DNA of 64,000 nucleotides from Burkholderiales bacterium (GTDB lineage: Bacteria > Pseudomonadota > Gammaproteobacteria > Burkholderiales > Burkholderiaceae_C): contig JAKFVA010000013.1 in NCBI GenBank assembly GCA_021732385.1, positions 49,887 through 113,886 of the forward strand, given 5' to 3'. Below are positions 8,429-15,435 of this stretch, in pieces; position 1 is the stretch's first letter; each line of letters starts with the position of its first letter. The position numbers and the translations under genes were made by a program. The notes beneath the pieces are model-generated. The model was not told the origin of the DNA and did not search any database. It saw only the letters and a program-made list of their open reading frames with translations.

Positions 8429-9357
8429 CGCATGTGATTGCGCCGCGCCAGTTCCACGAACAGGCCGGCGTGGTCCAAGTCACCCAGGCCTTGCGCTTGT
8501 TGTTGGGTACTTCCTTGCGCATAAAGCTGCTCAAACAGGGTGGTAATGGGCGCGTCAAAATCCAGTTCGCTGGCCGTCGCCAGCGCGTTGCGCAAATCCT
8601 TGAGCTGAATCGCCATGCGCCCGCGCGGCGCAAAGTCGCGCTCGACCATGCGCTGGCCGTGCACTTGCAAAATGCGGCTGTCGGCAAATCCGCCGCTGAT
8701 CGCCTGCTTGACCTTGGCCATGTCAGCGCCACCTTTTTCACACAACAAAAGCGCTTCGGCCACCGCGCCAATGGTGATGCCCACAATCATCTGGTTCGCT
8801 AATTTGGCGAGTTGCCCGGTGCCGTGCGCGCCCACATGGGTCGCGTGGCCCAGCGCGGCAAACACGGGCAGGGCGCGGGCAAAATCCGCTGCCTCGCCAC
8901 CGGCCATGATGGCCAGGCTGCCGGCCTCTGCGCCCACGGTGCCGCCCGACACCGGCGCGTCCAGATGTGCCAGGCCCAGCGCTGCCAGGCGCGCAGCGTG
9001 GTCGCGGGCTTGCGCGGGTTGAATAGAGGCCATGTCAATGACCAGCGTGCCGGGCCGGCACGCTTGCGCTACCGTGGGCGTGCCCTGCGCTGTCCCCGCC
9101 GCCTGGCCAAACAGCACTTGCTCAACCACGCTGCCGTTTTCCAGCAGGCTGATGACGGTGTCGGCCGCGCGGGCCGCCTCAAATGCCTGGGCATGCACCG
9201 TGGCACCGGCCACGCGCTCGGCCTTGGCGCGGGTGCGGCTCCACACGTGAACCTCGTGGCCCGCCGCGCACAAACGCTGCGCCATGGGCAGGCCCATGAA
9301 GCCAATGCCGAGCACGGCGATTTTCAGGGGTTGTGGTGACGGTGCGGGCAGGTTCAT
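8425..9357 (-). CDS. NAD(P)-dependent beta-hydroxyacid dehydrogenase (GarR/3-hydroxyisobutyrate dehydrogenase family)
   Basis: The 310-residue protein has the family's N-terminal Rossmann motif (VLGIGFMGLPMAQRL), the substrate-loop motif DAPVSGGTVGAEAG, and the helix with catalytic lysine, KLANQM. Such enzymes oxidise or reduce short 3-hydroxyacids such as tartronate semialdehyde or 3-hydroxyisobutyrate; the sequence alone does not pick a substrate. It is the last gene of a minus-strand set of three, after a SAF-domain oxidoreductase and a PhyH dioxygenase, with gaps of 18 and 4 bases. That spacing suggests a catabolic operon acting on a small hydroxylated carbon compound. Confidence 0.88.
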   Translation of the reverse strand: MNLPAPSPQPLKIAVLGIGFMGLPMAQRLCAAGHEVHVWSRTRAKAERVAGATVHAQAFEAARAADTVISLLENGSVVEQVLFGQAAGTAQGTPTVAQACRPGTLVIDMASIQPAQARDHAARLAALGLAHLDAPVSGGTVGAEAGSLAIMAGGEAADFARALPVFAALGHATHVGAHGTGQLAKLANQMIVGITIGAVAEALLLCEKGGADMAKVKQAISGGFADSRILQVHGQRMVERDFAPRGRMAIQLKDLRNALATASELDFDAPITTLFEQLYAQGSTQQQAQGLGDLDHAGLFVELARRNHMR

Positions 9358-9375
9358 AGCGGGCAGGTGAGGGCG

Positions 9376-10773
9376 TCAAAGCAAACTGGGGGCAAAGGTG
9401 GTCTCCATCTCGCGCCGTATTTGCCAGGCGCGGGTGGTGGTGTCCATGGCCACATCGGCCCAGCACAGGGACTGGCCTTTTTTTACTGGCCGCACAAGCT
9501 TGACCTGGTGTGCCAGGCCCAAGGGCAAGCCGCCCTTTTGTTCGCTATGCAAGCCACCCTTTTGCGCATCCTGCAAACCCCCCAGTTGCAGCGATTTTTG
9601 CGCTGGCAGCAGCTTGCCCCAGACGGTGTAGCCGCCTTCGCCGTCCAGCATTTCGCCGGCTTGCAGGTCGCGCTTGGCGGTGGCCACCACATCGGCGTTC
9701 CAGCAGGTGGCCACGCCGGTGGGCTCATTGCGCAGCGCGACGCTGGCCACCGACACGCCCACCTCCAGCCCGATGAGGTGCCAGCGCTTGTAGAGCGTGA
9801 AATAGCGCCCGCTCGGGTCGGTGTGGGCGTTGTATTCCTCAAAGCAATTTTTGATGTAATCCGTCTCGGCTTCCACCGTGACCCACACGCCCATGCGGAT
9901 GTCGTAGGGAATGGCGCGGCCGTTGGCTTCCAGCGAGGAGATCACCTCGACCATGCCCTTGCGCTCCAGCACGCCGCCCTCGTTGATGGGGCGGGTCACA
10001 AAGGGAATGTCTTCCACACTTGCGGGCGGGTAAAGCAGGCCGTTGCTCGGCACCGCGAGGCCAGTGGCGTTGGCCACCGCGGTGGATTCGATGGACGGCT
10101 TGGAGCCATCCAGAAAGCTGTTGAACATTTTGGGGTTGAGGCCGCCGCGCGCCGCCTGCTCGGGCGTCAGGCCGTAGTTGCCCCACACCGTGTCGGGGGT
10201 GGATTCGCAAAAATGCGGCAACCACTTGTGGCCGCGCCCGGCCGCCACCACCGGGAAGCCGCAGGTGCGGGCCCAGTCCACCAAATCACAAATCAGCGCC
10301 GGCTGGTCGCCAAACGCCAGTGAATACACGACGCCCGCTTGCGCTGCACGGCGTGCCAGTAGTGGGCCGCAAAACGCGTCGGCCTCAACGGTGACGTTCA
10401 CTACATGCTTGCGCTGCGCAAAAGCCGCCAGGATGTGGTCAACCGCGGCTACCGGCGAGCCGGTGCACTCGACCACGATGTCAATCGCCGGGTGCTTCAC
10501 CAGCGCCTGCCAGTCGTCGCCCACATGGGTTGCGCCGGTTTTCAGTGCCTCGTCTATCGAGGCTGCCTGGGCACGCTCTGCGTTCCAGCCGACGCGGGCC
10601 AGGTTGGCCTGCGCGTTGCTTGGCGACAAATCGGCAATGGCCACCAGGTGCACGCCGGGTGTGCGCGGCACTTGGGCCAGGTACATGGAGCCGAATTTGC
10701 CGGCCCCGATCAGGCCGATGCGCACAGGGCGGTTTTCTGCAGCGCGCTGCTGCAGCTTGGTGTAGAGATTCAT
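9376..10773 (-). CDS. NAD(P)-dependent oxidoreductase with C-terminal SAF domain (homoserine-dehydrogenase-like)
   Basis: An N-terminal Rossmann fold (IGLIGAGKFGSMYLAQV, about 19-35) is followed by a catalytic region with GDQPALICDLVDWA and a C-terminal SAF-type domain (about 370-465: RDLQAGEMLDGEGGY, VKLVRPVKKGQSLCWADV). Proteins of this layout are annotated loosely as homoserine dehydrogenase-like or Gfo/Idh-like and occur in sugar-acid catabolic clusters. The true substrate is unknown. An in-frame 24-bp tandem repeat lies inside the SAF part (9525-9596), adding about 24 residues. The start is 4 bases after the PhyH gene's stop, so the two are very probably co-transcribed. Confidence 0.8.
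   Translation of the reverse strand: MNLYTKLQQRAAENRPVRIGLIGAGKFGSMYLAQVPRTPGVHLVAIADLSPSNAQANLARVGWNAERAQAASIDEALKTGATHVGDDWQALVKHPAIDIVVECTGSPVAAVDHILAAFAQRKHVVNVTVEADAFCGPLLARRAAQAGVVYSLAFGDQPALICDLVDWARTCGFPVVAAGRGHKWLPHFCESTPDTVWGNYGLTPEQAARGGLNPKMFNSFLDGSKPSIESTAVANATGLAVPSNGLLYPPASVEDIPFVTRPINEGGVLERKGMVEVISSLEANGRAIPYDIRMGVWVTVEAETDYIKNCFEEYNAHTDPSGRYFTLYKRWHLIGLEVGVSVASVALRNEPTGVATCWNADVVATAKRDLQAGEMLDGEGGYTVWGKLLPAQKSLQLGGLQDAQKGGLHSEQKGGLPLGLAHQVKLVRPVKKGQSLCWADVAMDTTTRAWQIRREMETTFAPSLL
9525..9596. repeat. Three 24-bp in-frame tandem repeats
   Basis: Units starting at 9525, 9549 and 9573 share GCAAGCC(G/A)CCCTTTTG, the third unit being more diverged (GCAAACCCCCCAGTTG). On the coding (minus) strand they give an 8-residue period with a repeated GGL core (LGGLQDAQ, KGGLHSEQ, KGGLPLGL) within the SAF domain of the oxidoreductase. 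The period is exactly eight codons, so copy-number change would keep the frame. Confidence 0.8.
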
Positions 10774-10777
10774 AGTC

Positions 10778-11662
10778 TCAGGCGGCCAGTTTCAGGCTGG
10801 GGCTGATTTCGGCCAGCGAGGTTTGCAGTGCAGACGCAGGCAGCCCGTTCTTCCATGGCAACTCCACCCGGTAAGGCTGGAGCAGGCAGTCATCGGGCAG
10901 GCAGGCAATGGGCGTGAAGTCGCGGTGGGCAATGTACTCCACCCGCTTGTGGCGGCGAATGTGGTTGCTCACCGCGCACAGGCTCAGGTAAACGCTGACG
11001 CGGTTGAACGGCGAGAGGTTGCTGCCCGAGGCGTGCACCAGGCAACTGTGAAACAAAATCATGGAACCCGCCGGGCCGAGCGGGCTGACGATGCCACCTT
11101 GTTTGCCCCCAGCGCGCTCCACCAGCTTGCCAATCAGTTCATTGTTGATGGTCCACAGCGGGTAGCTGGTGGTGTTCAGGTCGTGGCCTGCATCAAGCAC
11201 ACCCAGCTTGTGGCTGCCGGGGATGAACATCAGCGGGCCGTTGAAAGGGGTCACGTCGTCGAGAAAAATCGCTACATTCATGGCGCGCTCGGTGGGCATC
11301 AGGTCGTCGTTGAGCCAGGTGCCGTAGTCCTGGTGCCACTGCCAGACATCGCCCTCAAAAGCCATCTTGCCGTTGATCTTGAACTGGTGCATATAAAGCG
11401 GCTCGCCCAGCAGGTCTTGCACTGGCCCGATCATGCGCGGATGCCGTGCCAGCCGGGCAAAAGGGTCGCTGTACAGGTGCGCGGCGAAGTTGGTGCGCAC
11501 GGCATCCGAGCCTTTCTCGCGCACGTTGTAGGCCTCGCGGCGGCTGTAGAGCTCGGGCACCGCGTGGGTCAGCGTTCGGGTTTCATCGGCGCTGAACAGA
11601 CCGGGGAAAAACAAATAGCCTTCGCGGTCGAATTGTTCGCGTTGTGACTGGCTGAGTTTCAT
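10778..11662 (-). CDS. Phytanoyl-CoA dioxygenase (PhyH) family Fe(II)/2-oxoglutarate oxygenase
   Basis: The 294-residue enzyme carries the iron triad HxD...H: HQD near residue 110 (WQWHQDYGTW) and the distal histidine near 208 (CLVHASG), with an arginine about ten residues later for 2-oxoglutarate. The open frame continues upstream across the divergent esterase gene, but the ATG at 11660-11662 is preceded by a strong Shine-Dalgarno sequence (AGGAG, 7 bases away), which fixes the start. PhyH enzymes hydroxylate small molecules such as ectoine, phytanoyl-CoA or amino acids. The substrate is not readable here. It leads a three-gene operon with two dehydrogenases. Confidence 0.88.
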   Translation of the reverse strand: MKLSQSQREQFDREGYLFFPGLFSADETRTLTHAVPELYSRREAYNVREKGSDAVRTNFAAHLYSDPFARLARHPRMIGPVQDLLGEPLYMHQFKINGKMAFEGDVWQWHQDYGTWLNDDLMPTERAMNVAIFLDDVTPFNGPLMFIPGSHKLGVLDAGHDLNTTSYPLWTINNELIGKLVERAGGKQGGIVSPLGPAGSMILFHSCLVHASGSNLSPFNRVSVYLSLCAVSNHIRRHKRVEYIAHRDFTPIACLPDDCLLQPYRVELPWKNGLPASALQTSLAEISPSLKLAA

Positions 11663-11779
11663 GCGTTCTCCTGATGAAATAAACCGGATGCGGCTAATTA
11701 TGTCGCGGCTGCCTGTGCGTTGCAGTGACGGGGCTTGTGTCAAGATAAGGGTGTGTGTTGACGACCCGGAGAAATAGTG

Positions 11780-12700
11780 ATGGCCAAAATTAACCGCGCC
11801 CAACTCGACGCCCTCTACAACAACCGCGCGCTGGTGCCCGACCACCCGGCACACTTTGCACGTTGGGCCAAAGATTCTGCCCGCGTGCGCGCCACGCAGC
11901 CCTGCCACCTGGACGTGGACTACAGCAGTGGCAGCGCCTTGCCTGCCCTGCCGCAGCAAACGCTCGATATTTTTCCGGCTGCGCCGGGCGCATCCGGTGC
12001 GTCGCCGGCCCCGGTGATGGTATTTATCCACGGCGGCTACTGGCGCTCGCTCGACAAGTCCGAGCATTCGTTTGTGGCGCCCGCGTTCACCCGGCAGGGC
12101 GCCTGCGTGGTGGTGCCCAATTACGCGCTGTGCCCCGGCACACCCGCGCAGCCAGTGACGATTTGCCATATCGTGATGCAAATTGTGCAGGCCCTGGCCT
12201 GGACCTACCGCCACATTGCCGCTTATGGCGGCGACCCGCAGCGCATTAGCCTGGTGGGCCACTCGGCAGGCGGGCATTTGGCCACCCAGTTGCTGGCCTG
12301 CCGCTGGCACAAGTACGCCCCCGACCTGCCGCGCGGGCTGGTGAAAAATGCCTTGTCGATTTCGGGTTTGTACGCCCTTGATGAACTGCGCCATGTGCCG
12401 TTCTTGAAAGAGTCGCTCTTGCTCACCAAACCCGACGCTCTTGCGGCCAGCCCGGCCTGGCTGCCACGGCCTAAATTGCATGCATCCAAGAAAGACTTTC
12501 AGGGCTTGCTGTACTGTGTGGCCGGGGCTGATGAAAGCCCGGCTTTCATCAAACAAAACAAGTTAATGCAAAAAGCCTGGGGCAAAAAGCGCGTGCCTGT
12601 GTGCGAGGAAATTGGTGCGCACAACCATTTCAGTATCTTGCAGGCGTTGATTGACCCTACGCACCGGCTGCACGGCCTTGCGAGCACGTTGCTCATTTGA
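11780..12700 (+). CDS. Alpha/beta hydrolase (esterase/arylformamidase-like)
   Basis: The oxyanion-hole motif HGGYW (about 83-87) and nucleophile elbow GHSAGG (about 159-164) place it in the HGGxW branch that includes kynurenine formamidase and hormone-sensitive-lipase-like esterases. A C-terminal EIGAHNHFS offers the catalytic histidine. An in-frame GTG lies three bases upstream, but ATG 11780 has GGAG at a good distance. It is divergent from the PhyH operon, separated by 117 bp that must hold both promoters. Shared regulation and a shared pathway are plausible but not proven. No tryptophan-degradation genes are nearby. Confidence 0.85.
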   Translation: MAKINRAQLDALYNNRALVPDHPAHFARWAKDSARVRATQPCHLDVDYSSGSALPALPQQTLDIFPAAPGASGASPAPVMVFIHGGYWRSLDKSEHSFVAPAFTRQGACVVVPNYALCPGTPAQPVTICHIVMQIVQALAWTYRHIAAYGGDPQRISLVGHSAGGHLATQLLACRWHKYAPDLPRGLVKNALSISGLYALDELRHVPFLKESLLLTKPDALAASPAWLPRPKLHASKKDFQGLLYCVAGADESPAFIKQNKLMQKAWGKKRVPVCEEIGAHNHFSILQALIDPTHRLHGLASTLLI

Positions 12701-12713
12701 CACACTAGCCAGC

Positions 12714-14243
12714 ATGCCCAATCAAACAACCAGCGCGCAAAAACAGCTTGCGTTGCGCGGCATGCCAGGCGTTCTTTGCGCCCTGTTTTGTGCGGTGCTG
12801 TTGGCCGCTTGCGGCGGCGGTGGCGGTGTTCCTGTGCTGCCTAGCAGCGGGGAGGTTTCGTCGCCTGCTGCGCCTGCCTTGCCCGTACCCTCACTGCCGC
12901 CCACCACGTCCACTACCCCTGCGCCACCGGCCACGCCGCAGGGCTGTTCGGTGGATGAGCAACGCGCCTGGCTGCGCGCCGACATGAACGAGCGTTACTT
13001 TTGGTACGACCAGCAAGGCACGCCAAATAACGCAGCCACCAGCTTGCCAGGCTACTTTGACTCGCTCTTGTTCAAGCCCACCGACAACTTCAGCTTTGCC
13101 CAAAACGAGCAGCAGTTCACCCAGTTTTTTGCCGAGGGACGGCGCGTCGGGTATGGCTATTCGCTGGCGTTTGCCGACGCGCAGCGCAGCCTGCTTCAGT
13201 TTGCCGTGATTGAGCCACTGAGCCCGATGGCGCAAGCGGGTGTACAGCGCGGCGACAGCGTGCTGGCCATTGACGGCCTCACGCCCGCGCAAATTGCCGC
13301 CGGGGGCCTGCCAGCCGTTAGCACCGAGGGCGTGGCACGCCGCTTTAGCCTGCGCCAGCGCAATGGCTTGCTGCGCGACATCACCGTGGTGTCGGCCAAC
13401 TTCGCCTTAAGCCCGGTGCTCGCCACCGCCACCTTTGCCCTGAATGCCACGCAAGGCCAGACACAGGTGGGCTATTTGGCTTACCAGCAGTTCATTGCCG
13501 GCAGCGACGCAGCGCTTAAAACCGCGCTGAACAAGTTTTACGCAGGGGGTGTGCAAGAGCTGGTGCTTGACTTGCGCTACAACGGCGGTGGCCGCGTCAG
13601 CACCGCGCGCGACCTGGCCAGCCTGATTGGCGGCGACGCGCTGGATGGCCGCACCTTTGCCAGCCTCAACTTCAACAACAAGAACCAGGCCAGTAACTTG
13701 GTGTTTCGCTTTGTGCGCAACCAGCAGGTGGCCATACCAGTTTCTAATTTTGTGCGCAACCCCGACGGCAGCTTTGCCTTCACCAGCAGTGGGGGCGCGC
13801 CCGACGCGCCAGTTGCCAGTTCCAGCCTGCGCCGGTTATTTGTCATTACCTCGGCAGCCACGGCATCGGCCAGTGAACTGGTCATCAACGGCTTGCGCCC
13901 TTTTATGAGCGTAGTGCAAATTGGTGCCACCACCAATGGCAAGCCTTATGGTTTTGCGCCGCGTGCCAACTGCGGCACGGTCTATAACGCGGTCAATTTT
14001 GATTCAGTCAATGCGCTGGGTGTGGGCGGCTATGTGAACGGCCTGCCTGCTACCTGCAATGTGCCCGACGACCTGGGCCATCTGCTGGGCGATGCGGCCG
14101 AGGCGCGCACTGCCGCTGCGTTGGCGTTCATTACCACCGGCAGTTGCCCAGCGGGTGCGCAAACACCGCTGGCACTGCAATTGCGCGGGCTGCCGCTCGT
14201 GCCACTGGGCGAAACCGTGCCGCCGCAAATGTTCAGCTTCTAG
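12714..14243 (+). CDS. S41-family peptidase, predicted lipoprotein
   Basis: The 509-residue protein begins with a lipoprotein signal (lipobox LLAAC near residue 35), followed by a Gly and Pro/Ala/Ser-rich linker. A PDZ-like domain is at about 155-215 (PLSPMAQAGVQRGDSVLAIDG), then the tail-specific protease domain with LDLRYNGGG. The catalytic serine lies in ATASASE and the lysine in TTNGKPYG. These match the Ser/Lys dyad of C-terminal-processing peptidases, although the glutamine that usually follows the lysine is not obvious. It is probably anchored in a membrane, facing the periplasm. I start at ATG 12714; the upstream open frame overlaps the esterase gene. Confidence 0.85.
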   Translation: MPNQTTSAQKQLALRGMPGVLCALFCAVLLAACGGGGGVPVLPSSGEVSSPAAPALPVPSLPPTTSTTPAPPATPQGCSVDEQRAWLRADMNERYFWYDQQGTPNNAATSLPGYFDSLLFKPTDNFSFAQNEQQFTQFFAEGRRVGYGYSLAFADAQRSLLQFAVIEPLSPMAQAGVQRGDSVLAIDGLTPAQIAAGGLPAVSTEGVARRFSLRQRNGLLRDITVVSANFALSPVLATATFALNATQGQTQVGYLAYQQFIAGSDAALKTALNKFYAGGVQELVLDLRYNGGGRVSTARDLASLIGGDALDGRTFASLNFNNKNQASNLVFRFVRNQQVAIPVSNFVRNPDGSFAFTSSGGAPDAPVASSSLRRLFVITSAATASASELVINGLRPFMSVVQIGATTNGKPYGFAPRANCGTVYNAVNFDSVNALGVGGYVNGLPATCNVPDDLGHLLGDAAEARTAAALAFITTGSCPAGAQTPLALQLRGLPLVPLGETVPPQMFSF

Positions 14244-14302
14244 GCGGTAGATAGGTTTGCGGCGCTGGGGTGGCCGCTGGCCTGTGGGTGTTGGTTGCTT
14301 TT

Positions 14303-14540
14303 TTTGATAGCAAAAAAGCATAGCGCTACCCGCATGTGTCTATTGGGCTAAAGCAGTATTTGGTGCTTGAAATTAGCCTAATTTTCTTAAAATCTGGCGT
14401 TTTGTGCCGTGTTGATATGGAAAAACGACTTTATGGAACAAAAATCATAAAAAACACGGCTTTTTCAGCCATTAAAACGCAGTAAAACCGTTAATCAGCG
14501 AGCGAGTAACGCTCACTTTTTTTACTATTTAATCAGTAGC
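14303..14540. repeat. MITE-like dispersed element with terminal inverted repeats (copy 1)
   Basis: The 337-bp gap between two convergent genes is filled by one AT-rich element. Its left end (ATAGCAAAAAAGCATAGCGC, from about 14307) recurs, inverted and diverged, at the right end near 14500-14538 (GCTCAC-T8-ACTATTTAATCAGTAGC). The same arms occur at 24895, 37914, 49311 and 62306/62555. No ORF is inside. Ends are approximate because the arms are imperfect. Confidence 0.65.
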
Positions 14541-14580
14541 AAAAAGGGCAGGCAATGTGCCCCAATGCTTTAACTGTGGA

Positions 14581-15372
14581 TCAAGGCTTGCAGCGCGTTT
14601 GCGCCGCAAGCAGCCAACTGGCGCTGGCGTCTTCCACCCAGCCCACCACGCGCAGGCGTTCGGGCCGCGCGCCTTCTGGGATGCTCATGACTTGCGAGGC
14701 GTAGAACTGCGCGCCGGGTTCGCGCCGCCCGCCTTGTGCCTCACTGCCGCTGCGCCGGGGTTGCGCCAGTATGGGGTGTACAACGCGCCCGTCCCACACG
14801 GTTTCCACACTGTTTCTTACCAGGTTGCGCTCCACCGGCGTGCCGTCTACCCCCGCGGGAATGGTCTCCACTAGCGCCAGCGTGGCCTTGAGTGCGCCTA
14901 TGTCGCGCCCGGCCAGCGGGTTGCGGCTGTTGACCGGTAACAAAAGGGCCATCGACGCGCCCACATAGCCGCCGCTGTGGCTGCTAAAGGGTAGGCCGTG
15001 CGCGACCCGCAAGCGCGCGCCGTGCAGCGCGTGCTGCGCGGGCAGGCTAAGCGCATGCGCCACGCTGTCGGTGGCTGGGGGCAGGCTGCGGCCCAGTGCG
15101 CCAAGGCGCGCTAACGCGTCGCTGGTAGCGGCGATGGACAGCGGTGCAGCCTCGCCCAGTGCGCCGGGTGTAATCCAGTCCAGCGCCAAGCTGCCCGCGG
15201 GCAAGGCTGGTGGTTGCTGGCTCCAGCAGGCGGCGCAGTCGGCGTTGATAAAGCGCTCTTGCACCTGCGTGGGCGGGCGCTGGCCGTCGCTGGAGCAGGT
15301 TGATTGGGCAAAGAGGGTGCTGGCTGTGCTGACCAGGCCAACTAGAACAACAAGCAGGCGCAAGGGTTTCAT
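14581..15372 (-). CDS. Secreted protein of unknown function
   Basis: The 263-residue protein has a clear signal peptide (MKPLRLLVVLVGLVSTASTLFAQ) and a DCAACW motif about 45 residues in. Its position after a phrase on supply from the environment (QERFINADC) is loosely reminiscent of DUF1223-type thioredoxin-fold secreted proteins, but I cannot confirm that family. The rest is Ala/Leu rich with no membrane segment and one further cysteine near the C-terminus, possibly forming a disulfide. It faces uvrD divergently with only 63 bp between starts. I do not recognise its function. Confidence 0.6.
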   Translation of the reverse strand: MKPLRLLVVLVGLVSTASTLFAQSTCSSDGQRPPTQVQERFINADCAACWSQQPPALPAGSLALDWITPGALGEAAPLSIAATSDALARLGALGRSLPPATDSVAHALSLPAQHALHGARLRVAHGLPFSSHSGGYVGASMALLLPVNSRNPLAGRDIGALKATLALVETIPAGVDGTPVERNLVRNSVETVWDGRVVHPILAQPRRSGSEAQGGRREPGAQFYASQVMSIPEGARPERLRVVGWVEDASASWLLAAQTRCKP

Positions 15373-15435
15373 GCCCGTATTGTGGCGCGGCCTGGCAGCT
15401 GCCCCAGGCGTCTCAGACGCTTTCTACAATGGCGC

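Noticed and set aside
11663..12556. N-terminal extension of the PhyH frame to give 592 residues
   Set aside because: The extension is antisense to the esterase gene. The Shine-Dalgarno sequence before 11662 and family length fix the shorter start.
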